Below, piece after piece: positions 46,461 through 56,324 of a stretch of DNA of 64,000 nucleotides. Location of the stretch: assembly GCA_002163245.1 (NCBI GenBank), contig MAAL01000084.1, positions 62,001 through 126,000 of the forward strand. The letters are read 5' to 3'. Origin of the DNA: Gammaproteobacteria bacterium 42_54_T18. Lineage in GTDB: Bacteria > Pseudomonadota > Gammaproteobacteria > Pseudomonadales > Ketobacteraceae. The notes below the pieces were generated by a model, which was given only the letters and a program-made list of their open reading frames with translations, did not search any database and was not told the DNA's origin. The first letter of the stretch is position 1, and every line of letters starts with the position of its first letter. The position numbers and the translations under genes are program-made.

Positions 46461-46889
46461 ATGGATGTTAGCACAAGAGAAAAACAAGTTGTTTTTCTAA
46501 TTGCCTCTGGCTGTAGTAATAAAATAATTGCTAAAAAACTGTTTGTTAGTTGCAACACCGTAAGAAAGCATCGTCAAAATATTTACAAAAAACTTGATTC
46601 CAGGAACACATCAGCTCTTATTGCCGCTGCAATAGATAAAGGTGTGTTAACCACTATAGATTTAGAGAGGCTCGAAGTAATTAAAGAACCCATTACATTA
46701 GTTGAAGCAAGCTCTCGTGAACAAGATATTCTGAGATTAGTCGTGCAGGGGCTTGCACCAATGGAAATGGCAGAAAATCTAGGGGTAAAGTATTCAACCG
46801 TACGTAAACACATAGAGAACATCTACGATAAATATAAAATCGACAACCAGGCACAACTGACAATCATTGCTCGCTACGCAGTAGCCTAG
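46461..46889 (+). CDS. Regulator made of two tandem LuxR-type HTH domains
   Basis: The 142 residues consist of two GerE/LuxR DNA-binding units: residues 4-60 (STREKQVVFLIASGCSNKII, SCNTVRKHRQNIYKKL) and 84-138 (SSREQDILRLVVQGLAPMEM, KYSTVRKHIENIYDKY). Each has the conserved E, the NTVRKH or STVRKH recognition helix and the closing IY-K helix. No receiver, PAS or autoinducer domain is present. LuxR domains usually occur singly and dimerise, so this may be a preformed pair. It is the first gene of the cluster, 24 bases before the muramidase, and is probably its regulator. Confidence 0.88.
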   Translation: MDVSTREKQVVFLIASGCSNKIIAKKLFVSCNTVRKHRQNIYKKLDSRNTSALIAAAIDKGVLTTIDLERLEVIKEPITLVEASSREQDILRLVVQGLAPMEMAENLGVKYSTVRKHIENIYDKYKIDNQAQLTIIARYAVA

Positions 46890-46913
46890 ATAATAGAGAA
46901 TCATCAAATATCT

Positions 46914-47780
46914 ATGAATTTTGAAAAAATAAAAAGTCTGAATTTGTCATCAAGTCTATCTGCGGCTATGAAGGTCATTTTAACCATTAGCTTGTTAGCA
47001 CCTGTGCTTCTATGGGTAAAACACCTAGAAGTTATAAACTTAGACTCCAGGGCGTTAAACTCACGCTCCCCCTCCAAATCGTCTAACCTAGGTAAAACTA
47101 ATCGACCTCATTCTAGGGGAATCGATGTTTCACATTATCAAGGGGTTATAAACTGGGGTAAGGTCGCACGCTCAGACATTAGCTTCGCATATGTTAAGGC
47201 AACGGGCGGAGAAACTTTCACTGACCCTCAATTCCATAACAACTGGAACCTAATTAGAACAACTAAAATCTATCGTGGAGCGTATCATTTCTTCTTTGCC
47301 CATGACGATCCAAAAAAACAAGCCGATCATTTTCTCAGTACTATTGGGGATCTACGAGAGCAAGACCTGCCCCCTATGCTGGACGTTGAAATAAGCGATC
47401 ACGAATCACAAAAAAACATAGAAAAAAGAGCCTTGATATAGCTCAAGGAAGTCGAAAAGGCAACTAAACGGACCCCCCTTATTTATACCGATAGCAGTTT
47501 CGGTAGTGAGATGTTAACCAATCCAGAATTTGCACGTTATCCTTTATGGATAGCTGATTACGGTAAGGGAATTTCCCAATTACCATCACCATGGAATCAC
47601 AAAGGGTGGTTGATCTGGCAATATTCCCAACAAGGCGAGATAGATGGGATCTCAGGCGATGTTGACCTAGATAGATTTCACTCAGATACAAGCACTTTAA
47701 AAAAGTTTGTTGATGAATCACATACCCCTGCGCCCTTTGCTGACCTATTGATATTAAAAGATTTGAAATCTTATGAGTGA
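46914..47780 (+). pseudogene. Membrane-anchored GH25 muramidase with one in-frame TAG
   Basis: The gene is one frame of 288 codons with TAG at 47439-47441 (codon 176). Residues 18-36 form a membrane segment. GIDVSHYQGVINWGKV (69-84) and PPMLDVEI (153-160) hold the catalytic acidic residues, and after the TAG the frame goes on with LKEVEKATKRTPLIYTD and WLIWQYS, normal for GH25. A TGG to TAG change at a Trp position is the simplest reading. The stop overlaps the next start by eight bases. The product without readthrough would lack half the barrel. I label it pseudogene with reserve, as the rest is perfectly kept. Confidence 0.75.
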
Positions 47781-50700
47781 TAGTTATCTTATTGTTCCAT
47801 TAGAGCTAGAAGTTCTAAATCTACCCGCTGCTCAAAGTGTAATATCTGAAATGGCCGATTTCAGTCGTTTACCGTGGTCGGATGGCAAGGCTGACTACAA
47901 TACCGCTACGCCATATTTAGGAGAGGCAGTCACTGCACCCCCTTTTCAAAACCAAAATCTAAACCTATCCTCCGGGCTGCATTTACATTGGCTATTACCC
48001 AAGGCGCTACGGACGTCTCAAAACAAGCAAGGTAAAGTAGCTTTTCCTGCAGCACCCGACCGCTGGTTAGTTAGCCGAACCGTTGCTAACAGCACAATAC
48101 AATGGGTTATCGAAAGTGACTACATGAGTGAGAAATGCAGCACCTATAATATGGATGCAATCACCGTTCCTGTACTACGAGAAAATGTTAATTCCGCAAC
48201 AACGCAACCTTACATGTACCTTGGGCGTCAGTTACCTTTGGCAGAATGGATAGCTGAGAAAAATTGTACCAAAAACAAGTATTGGAAAGATGTTCAAGGA
48301 GGCGCGGACTTTACAGCGATGGGGTATGGTGAGGTTTCATTCAGCACGTTTTATCCAAATTGCCGCTCAGTGTTTGGCTTATTCGATCATGAAGCACCTC
48401 CTAATGCTAGTTACGAGGTATTGGGATGGTACTCTTGTGATGAAGACGACATTCTCAACGGTAAAACTAATGATGATATTGAGTCACAACTTAAATGGCA
48501 CATAGCCAATGGGGGCACACCAACCCGATCACTATATTACGGAATAGTCGATACCAGCGACCTAAAAGCATCAACTCCACCAGAACTATCACAAATTGCG
48601 GTAGGCAATTCAGGTACAGAGGCCCTTTCCGCCTACCTTGCTAACGTGTTAAGCGTGTCAGAAAAACCGAATATTGAGGATCAACTAGAAGCAATTCTAT
48701 TGGGGGGTAAGATCCCTACGAGTAGCGTAGATGCAGGGCCTAATTTCGAAGAAGCGCGGCACCAAAAGGGCTTTGATGTTGATGATGCAGGCCCGCTGTG
48801 GACGTTAAAGAAACACAAACTCAATACTACCAAAGATTCTACTTCTTCAGTCACGGCGTGCAGTGATCTACCCGTTAATCTAGCCACCCTCCTCGATGAT
48901 CTTAATCAAGCGCAATCTGCATACAACCGTCTGGAGAATGAATTAGGGTCATTTAGTTTTCATTTATATTCCGATTGGTATAAGTACATAATGAGTTGCT
49001 ACCCACCACCCGGTGACAAAGGCAACTACCCAGACATCGATCAATTACAACGATTTATTAGCTTGACTTCGTTGAGCAACGTTGAGCAATCACAAAAAGC
49101 CCTTGGTCAACTGAACATAGAAAAAGCTGACGGTAGCTTTACAGTTTCCGCTACTGAAAGCTGTTCCAAAGCGGGTGCTATCGCGACTAGTTTTAGATTA
49201 CTGAACATTGCAATTAAATCACTCAACCATACTATTGCTGCATCTGGATACAAGTATGAAATTAATCATACGCCTGCCCCAAGATTCTATAGCCCAAGTG
49301 ATCCAGTAGTACTATTCGCTGCTGATGCACCAGAACTCAATGATCGGAAATCACAAGAAAGTGATTTATTGACCTGCATTACCTCGGATAGCTTTCAATC
49401 AACGAGCCATGACTTGCCCATAGATATAACGGCAATCGCCAGCCTGACCAACCAGGCCGAAAACAAAGCAAATTATCTATCTATTGCAGGGCAATGGCGT
49501 CCACAGACACTAGAGTGGCTAGTATCATTCTTTCCTGTTTCTCCTGGTAGTAATGTCGGATCACCTGACGGGTTATATCAGCCAGGATTTATTAATAAGA
49601 ATTTTGCACTCAACGAAGATTGTTTTGACTTCACCCAACAAAACAACACTGCTCGCACAGCCTGTGAATACAAAGGAAAAACATATGTTACTGACAGTGC
49701 CTCTACTCGTTTTCTTAAAGCTTTAGAGCAGTTTATTCTTAAACGTTACCCAAAGCTGGGTAAAAGTGATTTTGAAAGCTCATTGGCAGCCATTTGGAAA
49801 ACCTATCCAGACGAAAAACAGGTGTTCTCAAACCCAGGATTTACTGCAGTTCAAGCCTACCAAGCCTTGATTAAAAAATACGTATTGACTCAGTCGATTG
49901 GTGGCTTTCATTTAGCGCTATTACAGCATACTAACAATTTAAGCATGCCTATCGCAGACCCATTGGGCTTTAATCACTACCAGGCATTTACCGATACGGT
50001 GGCTAGTTCACTAGCCCAAGCTTACACAGCTGCGCCAAACCCAGACGCACTGTTTATGCCAATACGCAGTGGCAATTTAAGTTTTCTGGAGCTTGCTATA
50101 TCCGATCATTTTGGCCGCGTTAACAATGCAACCATTGATACTGTCGTTACTTCAAATCCATTATCTATAAGGAATAACAACAAGCAGTGTTGGCTTGGTC
50201 CACGTCTAGCTCAACCAGCGCGTATAAACTTCCGCTGGCTATCCGCTATGGCATTAGACAATGGTGATGATATGGAGATGAGCAGCCACCCACATACAGA
50301 CCCCGTTATAGGCTGGTTTATGGCAAATTATCTGGAAGATAGCTTGATGTGCTATGACCAGAAGGGACAAAACCTAGGTAGCTTTGACCAGTCTGGACAA
50401 TGGCAACCTCCTCCGGGTGTTGAAGCGCCAATTACTTCTCAGGATCTTGTCTCAAAAAACCCTGCAAAGTTAAATGAACACTTGCTCAATCTGCTTATCA
50501 ATATGAAACAAACTGCAGTATCCAATAAAAGTTACATTGTTGACTTGATAAGCGCATATCAAGGTGCCCAACAAAACATTTACCCTGAAAGCTATGCTGG
50601 CCACGATGCTATTTCTTTGTTAATGGGTAAGCCTATAGCAATTGTAAGAACTAGGATAAATTTAGAAGTTAAAGAAAACCTTCATACTGACCAAGGTTGG

Positions 50701-51750
50701 ATTGCGCTATCGAGTATGATGAACAGTGGTAAAGGCGTTACAGCAAATTATGAACACGTTCAGTTTCCACTGCGCCTTGGGGAGTACAAGCAGCTTGATG
50801 ATGGACTAATTGGTTATTGGGTAGAAAATGGCAAGAGCTACCAGAATAACATGCTATTTATTAATGATTCGAAAGCAGCAGCCTTTGACCCCACCACAAT
50901 TATCAAAGACTTAACCGGTATTTATCAAGGGATACCGGGCAGCGTAATTTCTGGCTTTCTCCAGGCAAAAAAAGGGCAAGTGAAGCGAGAGGATTTTGTG
51001 CAAAAATTCAAAAATGGTGGTGCCTTATTCGATCAACTTATCAGTTCGTCAGTACTATTGTTAGAAACACAATCAGACAGCAATATAGATTACTACGCTG
51101 ATGCCGGACTCGTTCAACTAACATTAGCATCGAAACCGGTTAACCTTACGATGCTAATGGACCCTCATGGCTCAGTACATGCTAGTAGTGGTATTTTACC
51201 AGTAAAGACAATTCAACTACCCGCGGAATATTACGTTAAGACGCTAAAGAGTCTATCGATTAACTTTTTTACTGCGCCGATTATCACACCGTGTGAACGT
51301 ATGCAATTTAGCCTACCTTCTGAACCGGGGCATCTATGGACATTCCTCCAACAACAAGATTCAACATGGCTGCACACGCCAAATGTAAGCTGCGTAAAAA
51401 AGCCCGAATTTGATTCGGCATGGCAAGCCTATGTTTCAGCATTAGGCAATAGCCCCAGGAATAATACCAAGCTACCAGGAATCTCGCCTTGGAGTGAACT
51501 GATAAGTAATGGTTGGCTTTCTGCGGTTAACAACTCTAAGACTGTTTTTAAGATAGAGCCTAAGTCAGATAAAAATCGAAAACCACTAATAACGTGGGGT
51601 AGTTTCAATCAAGAAATTGAAAAATTAATCGCCAGCAACACCAAAGGTATAACACCTTTCAGTAGAAATGCAGATTTATGCTCACAGCAGCATATTCTTG
51701 AAGGTTGGCTTGAACTTACACAAATACAAAACACAAGCGGTAATACTTAA
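47773..51750 (+). CDS. Giant uncharacterised protein, 1325 residues
   Basis: I do not recognise a named domain. No signal peptide or membrane helix is seen, so the protein is made in the cytoplasm. Notable aromatic and Pro-rich blocks are HLHWLLPKAL (70-79), PAAPDRWLVSR (92-102), FYPNCRSVFGLFDHE (193-207) and YEVLGWYS (214-221). Later come RINFRWLSAMALDNGDD, GWFMANYLEDSLMCYD and LGEYKQLDDGLIGYW. The length, lack of repeats and beta-rich character suggest a structural or shell-like component. It overlaps the muramidase stop, so it is co-translated. The frame is fully open over 3978 bases, showing selection for the full product. Confidence 0.85.
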   Translation: MSDSYLIVPLELEVLNLPAAQSVISEMADFSRLPWSDGKADYNTATPYLGEAVTAPPFQNQNLNLSSGLHLHWLLPKALRTSQNKQGKVAFPAAPDRWLVSRTVANSTIQWVIESDYMSEKCSTYNMDAITVPVLRENVNSATTQPYMYLGRQLPLAEWIAEKNCTKNKYWKDVQGGADFTAMGYGEVSFSTFYPNCRSVFGLFDHEAPPNASYEVLGWYSCDEDDILNGKTNDDIESQLKWHIANGGTPTRSLYYGIVDTSDLKASTPPELSQIAVGNSGTEALSAYLANVLSVSEKPNIEDQLEAILLGGKIPTSSVDAGPNFEEARHQKGFDVDDAGPLWTLKKHKLNTTKDSTSSVTACSDLPVNLATLLDDLNQAQSAYNRLENELGSFSFHLYSDWYKYIMSCYPPPGDKGNYPDIDQLQRFISLTSLSNVEQSQKALGQLNIEKADGSFTVSATESCSKAGAIATSFRLLNIAIKSLNHTIAASGYKYEINHTPAPRFYSPSDPVVLFAADAPELNDRKSQESDLLTCITSDSFQSTSHDLPIDITAIASLTNQAENKANYLSIAGQWRPQTLEWLVSFFPVSPGSNVGSPDGLYQPGFINKNFALNEDCFDFTQQNNTARTACEYKGKTYVTDSASTRFLKALEQFILKRYPKLGKSDFESSLAAIWKTYPDEKQVFSNPGFTAVQAYQALIKKYVLTQSIGGFHLALLQHTNNLSMPIADPLGFNHYQAFTDTVASSLAQAYTAAPNPDALFMPIRSGNLSFLELAISDHFGRVNNATIDTVVTSNPLSIRNNNKQCWLGPRLAQPARINFRWLSAMALDNGDDMEMSSHPHTDPVIGWFMANYLEDSLMCYDQKGQNLGSFDQSGQWQPPPGVEAPITSQDLVSKNPAKLNEHLLNLLINMKQTAVSNKSYIVDLISAYQGAQQNIYPESYAGHDAISLLMGKPIAIVRTRINLEVKENLHTDQGWIALSSMMNSGKGVTANYEHVQFPLRLGEYKQLDDGLIGYWVENGKSYQNNMLFINDSKAAAFDPTTIIKDLTGIYQGIPGSVISGFLQAKKGQVKREDFVQKFKNGGALFDQLISSSVLLLETQSDSNIDYYADAGLVQLTLASKPVNLTMLMDPHGSVHASSGILPVKTIQLPAEYYVKTLKSLSINFFTAPIITPCERMQFSLPSEPGHLWTFLQQQDSTWLHTPNVSCVKKPEFDSAWQAYVSALGNSPRNNTKLPGISPWSELISNGWLSAVNNSKTVFKIEPKSDKNRKPLITWGSFNQEIEKLIASNTKGITPFSRNADLCSQQHILEGWLELTQIQNTSGNT

Positions 51751-51776
51751 CCGCTGTAATAAAAGAGACATGGTCT

Positions 51777-54506
51777 ATGGCAAGCCCACTGTTAAGATAT
51801 CAATTCAGTAGTATCAATAACGGTCAAATAACTGATTTCGGCTCGGGTATAGAAAGTACAATACACGGTGGCTGCACCATAGTGACTGATTCAGTCATGG
51901 GCCCCTGCTTGAACTTTAATGGCACTACAGGCTATGTAAGCCTTGGCCCAATGAATTTTAACTTTTCCCAAGGTTTTACCCTTACTTGCTGGGTGAACTT
52001 TGAAAAACTCAATAACTTCTCTCATATTGTTGATTTTTCTGAAAGCACTTCGTCAAGCAGCATCTCTTTAAGTAATCAGGCTGAAACAGATACTCTGGTT
52101 TTAAAGAATTGTATAAACACCTCAGCCACCTCATTGACGTCAAGTAAAGCGCTAGGAACAAATGAATGGCTGCACCTAGCCGTCACTATAGAGTCGACAG
52201 GTAAAGCCACTTTTTATGTCGATGGTATCCAGTCAGCAACTCTAACAAATAAGTCCTTGTGTCCCATTAATGTCAACCGCACGTTAAATTTCCTTGGCAA
52301 AAGCAATACGGCAGGCAGTGGGATGTTCCAAGGAAAAATGTCTTGGATGTCGATGTATGATGAGGTCTTAAACAGTGACGATATTCTTCAAGAAATGAAC
52401 CTGTCTTTAGTTGAGCGAGGTGCATTTAGATCTTCGTTACCGGTAGACTTCACCCTTGAAACGAATCATCAAGGTACAATGGCCCCCGTTATTTTTTTGG
52501 AAAGTGCAGCAACACCTGAAACACTATTTTTAACGGTTAAGAATGCCAGTAGTTCAACGTTACTACTATCAGCACCGCAAGCCTCTAGTCCTTCGGACAC
52601 AAATTATCACTTCCAATTACGATTTCGTCCTGGTGTACTGTCACCGAAGTTCGTTAGTAATGGTAAAGTTACTGTTAAGGCAATTGATGGAAGTACCTCT
52701 ACAGCATGGCAAGCGGAACCTGGATTAGACAGCTAGGGGAATGCCTTCATTAGTATAATTGCATGTGGTAAAGATTTACCACAAATTAAGGCATTCGGTA
52801 GCTATCAGTTCAGTATAGATGGTGTCCAGGCTAACCCTAGTGGCGGCGCAAGAACAACGAATGTTGAATTCTGCTATAAGCAACTTGCATTTTCTGCAGC
52901 AACGGGTTCGATTCAAGGTGGAAGAGTACAGCACGTTGATATCATTAGTCACATTGGTCAAAAGAATATACCGTTACACGTTGATATCGTTGGCTCCTCC
53001 GCAATATTGAATGATGGTAGTACACCTAACGAGGTGTTAGTTCGTCTAGTCAATACATCGAATAAAATTATTGATTTAGCAACGAGTAACCCCGCAAGCA
53101 CTCTTCAAGTATCGATAGCTGGCCAGCCTCCAAAAAGCCTGGTGGAATGGGCATTGTCTGAAATGGACAATCTACAAAACATACAATTACATTGGGGAGT
53201 TGTCGCGATGACGCTACCCTCTAACACTTCGAGCATTCTACTCAGAAAACCTCTAATTAAGGCACTACCCAAAGGAACAAAACTCAACATTACTCCACCT
53301 GCCAGCAAAAGCGGCTTTACAACTGTTACTCTTACACAGGATTGCGATCAGGGAGCTGCCTCGCTGCCCATTCAGACGAATGAAAATGTCGTAGAAGATT
53401 CGTTTGTTACTGTGGCTATTGACGGACAAGAGCCCTGGCTAGCCCCTGTGATTGAAGCAGGCCCATCTACTGTTAACTGGACATTAAAAAATGGCAGTCA
53501 GGCTTCTTTAAAACCCGGTGATAGTCTAACTTTTCTTCTAACAAACATTGTCACTGGACTTAAATCTGGAACCGCCAATATATCCATAAGTTACGCTAAT
53601 ATTCCCGGTTACTGGGATGGTCAATTCACTATTCAGCTTGCAAAAACCCCTATAGTAAATTTTGAAGATAAAGTGGGGATTGGTTTTACCGAGCCGAAAA
53701 CCACATTGGATGTTAATGGTAACATCAGTGTCGAAGGCAACATTAACCAACAATTTAAAAACCCAGGAAAAATGGGAGCATCTCTAACGCTTGAAAATAG
53801 CGGCAGACTTATAGACTCTCAGACAGGTATCTTCTTTAAGACATACCCAACGGGTAACTGTGATTCATCTTCAGCAATCATTGCGAAAGACGACGGTAAC
53901 TTTGCTAACAACGTGTTATTTCAATTTAAAAATCCTGGCAAAAATACAAACGTACTCGCTACTCAGGTGACGATGAGCTCCTCAGGTATGGATGTCGTCG
54001 GCACCATTAAGGGCATAGGGATGGTGCCGCCAGGTGCAGTGTTAATACAAAGCGGGTCATTGGCTAGCCGCTATGACAACACAGGCAAAGGGGTCACTGA
54101 TACTCCCTATAATGGATGGGCTATCTGCAACGGTCAAAATGGTACACCTAACTTGCAAGACCGATTTATTGTTGGTGCAGGTAGAGATGCGGCTCCTAAC
54201 ACCTCAGGTGGACCCGATGTACATACGCACATAAGCGCTCCGCCAGCGCAATCATTTATTTCAACACCAAGCGGAGAGCATACCCACGGTATGCCCTCCG
54301 CATGGTACAACAGAGGGTTGAGCTGCGGTTGTCATAGCAGTATTGATACGCGGGCCACGGATGTAACAAAAGACCAAACACAGGGGGCTGGGCAACATCA
54401 GCATATGACTGAGGTCGGAATATCACCATTTAATACCCAAGGTTCCAGCGGGCTAAATCGACCAAAATACTACGCCTTGTACTTTATCATGAGGTTAGAA
54501 AGTTAA
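51777..54506 (+). pseudogene. LamG plus tail-collar adhesin, 909 codons with one in-frame TAG
   Basis: One frame with TAG at 52734-52736 (codon 320). Before it is a LamG/concanavalin-like domain over residues 15-215 (LNFNGTTGYVSLGPMNFNFS, NEWLHLAVTIESTGKATFYV). After it come beta-rich segments, VGIGFTEPKTTLDVNGNISV, and a phage tail-collar-type end: YNGWAICNGQNGTPNLQDRF, then His-rich HTH motifs and RPKYYALYFIMRL. Such ends are known from phage and bacteriocin receptor-binding fibres. The second half alone could start near 53007 (TTG or ATG). Either the TAG is a recent mutation, or two products are made. No signal peptide. The phosphotransferase gene starts in the TAA. Confidence 0.75.
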
Positions 54507-55669
54507 TGAAATTGTCCGCCATTAGGAACGATAAGTCAGCGTTAGATATATTAGTTAGTGATGTTTCTCAATGTCTAAGCGTTTTATGGGGAGAAAACAT
54601 TTATGGAGCCTATTACGAAGCATTGAGCAAACGAATTTCTTGTGTGGGACGCCTACATATAAAAGGCTCGAACAACAAAACTGTTTCAGTGATTGTTAAA
54701 CACCTCCCCATTGATTGCTACCCAGCTCAGACAGTAACTGATGTTTCTCAAGAACTAAGGGAAGAGCAGGTTTGTTACCAATTTTTACAGTCAACACGCG
54801 ATAGTTTTCCGCTATTTGCACAAATGTATGCCTTTGATGATCGTGGCTTTATGATATTGGAGGATTTATCTGGCTCTGAAAAAGAGGAAGAGGAAGAGCT
54901 CGATGTTTTGGCCTCAAGGTTAGGTTATACCTTTGCGGCACTGCATTTAGCGACCTTTAAAAAAGTTGATATCTATAACAATATGCGTAAAGCCGCAGGT
55001 TTGCCTGCCCCTATGAATGACCCACGTGCTTATAGTCTTGCAGCACATAGACGCCGTTATCAACTTGGCGCGGCAACGGTGAAAGACTATTGCAACATTC
55101 TCAATGTTGCTTTGCCGGATACTTACAATCAACACATCGACCTAATTGAAGCCGAAATGGAAAATCCTGGTATTTTTCATTGTTTTATACATGATGACCT
55201 TGCTAATGCACGTCAAGTAATAAATCGTGATGCTCAATTTCATTTAATAGATTTCGAAAATGCAAAATGTTCACATGCATTATTAGACCTTTGCAAACCT
55301 CTGGCTGGAAAATTTGAAATGTTGTTAGAGGATGGAGAGTTCTTCTACGCAAACCCAAATTTCCCCGATAGTTTTATTGATGAATATCGAAAAAGTTTAT
55401 ACACGTTGGGTCGAAAACATTTTGATCAACAATATTGGGACTTTTCGCTCACCCAAGCCTTGCTTTATCACTGCTTGGCGCTAATCGGGAAATTAATTGA
55501 AATTTCAAGTGATAGACAGCTACGTAAAGATTTTTCTTTTGATCTTTTCAATATTATCTCCAGACATGTATACCTGCTGAATAAACTGGAAACCTTCACA
55601 CCGATAAAAGGTGTTTTGTCCCAGTTACTTCAAAGCATACAGAATCCAGAAATTAACGAATCACCTTAA
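54506..55669 (+). CDS. APH-fold phosphotransferase-like protein
   Basis: This 387-residue protein resembles aminoglycoside or choline kinase-type proteins (PF01636). The catalytic loop is HCFIHDDLANARQVI near residues 225-239, in the place of the usual HGDLHPGN. The metal-binding motif is LIDFENAKC soon after. An N-terminal lobe with VIVKHLP (nucleotide-contacting Lys) and MILEDLSG precedes it. The loop differs from the consensus, so activity is not assured. Its start overlaps the adhesin stop (TAATG). A kinase of this fold within a structural cluster is unusual; it may modify a small molecule or a cluster protein. Confidence 0.8.
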   Translation: MKLSAIRNDKSALDILVSDVSQCLSVLWGENIYGAYYEALSKRISCVGRLHIKGSNNKTVSVIVKHLPIDCYPAQTVTDVSQELREEQVCYQFLQSTRDSFPLFAQMYAFDDRGFMILEDLSGSEKEEEEELDVLASRLGYTFAALHLATFKKVDIYNNMRKAAGLPAPMNDPRAYSLAAHRRRYQLGAATVKDYCNILNVALPDTYNQHIDLIEAEMENPGIFHCFIHDDLANARQVINRDAQFHLIDFENAKCSHALLDLCKPLAGKFEMLLEDGEFFYANPNFPDSFIDEYRKSLYTLGRKHFDQQYWDFSLTQALLYHCLALIGKLIEISSDRQLRKDFSFDLFNIISRHVYLLNKLETFTPIKGVLSQLLQSIQNPEINESP

Positions 55670-55772
55670 CTAAACCAAAAATTCCTAAGGAGGGAAACCA
55701 TTGAAAAACTAACAAAAAAACAATTGAAACATTCCATTTATTAACGACAAAAAAGTAATACGGAGAACATCA

Positions 55773-56201
55773 ATGACAACAACTACAATAGATACAGAAG
55801 TAAAATTTGAAGTGAAATTTCAAGGCAAAGGTCCTGATGGAAAGGTAACCGATAACAAACCAGCCCTTTGTTACGATAAAGACAAGGAATCATTCAGCCT
55901 TAAAGACGGGCCGTTAGATGTTGGTACAATCGATGATTTGGGTGCCAGTGTTGCCAGCTTTTTTGGAGGGCACTTTCCAGACACCGATAGTATCCCCGTC
56001 ATCGGTACCATTATGAAAAGTTTAGGTTTTAGAATTAACACACTCGATTACACGGGTAAGACAAAAACCGAGAGTGATAGTTTTGACCTAGAACTTGATA
56101 TCGTACCAAGTCCGGCTGGAACCCCTCCTATGGCAATTGGCCTTGCGACGGTTACTGACATTGATATTGCGATCTCAAAGCCAGCAACAAAGTTAGCGTA
56201 A
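55773..56201 (+). CDS. Small unknown protein, 142 residues
   Basis: Start MTTTTIDTEVKFEVKFQGKG follows CGGAG at a good distance. The protein is acidic, beta-rich and without signal peptide or membrane helix. GGHFPDTDSIPVIGTIMKSL lies in the middle and SFDLELDIVPSPAG near the end. No family recognised. It stands just before the DUF6603-type gene and shares the style of alternating beta segments, so it may be its partner. Confidence 0.75.
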   Translation: MTTTTIDTEVKFEVKFQGKGPDGKVTDNKPALCYDKDKESFSLKDGPLDVGTIDDLGASVASFFGGHFPDTDSIPVIGTIMKSLGFRINTLDYTGKTKTESDSFDLELDIVPSPAGTPPMAIGLATVTDIDIAISKPATKLA

Positions 56202-56324
56202 TTTTAAGCGATATTTAGTGCATATATGCTGTCACAGCTTAAGAGCTATTTTAACTGTGACAGCTAAACGTTGATATCAGTTTTCAACGAAACCAATAAT
56301 TTTCACAAAAAACGAGGTGAATGA

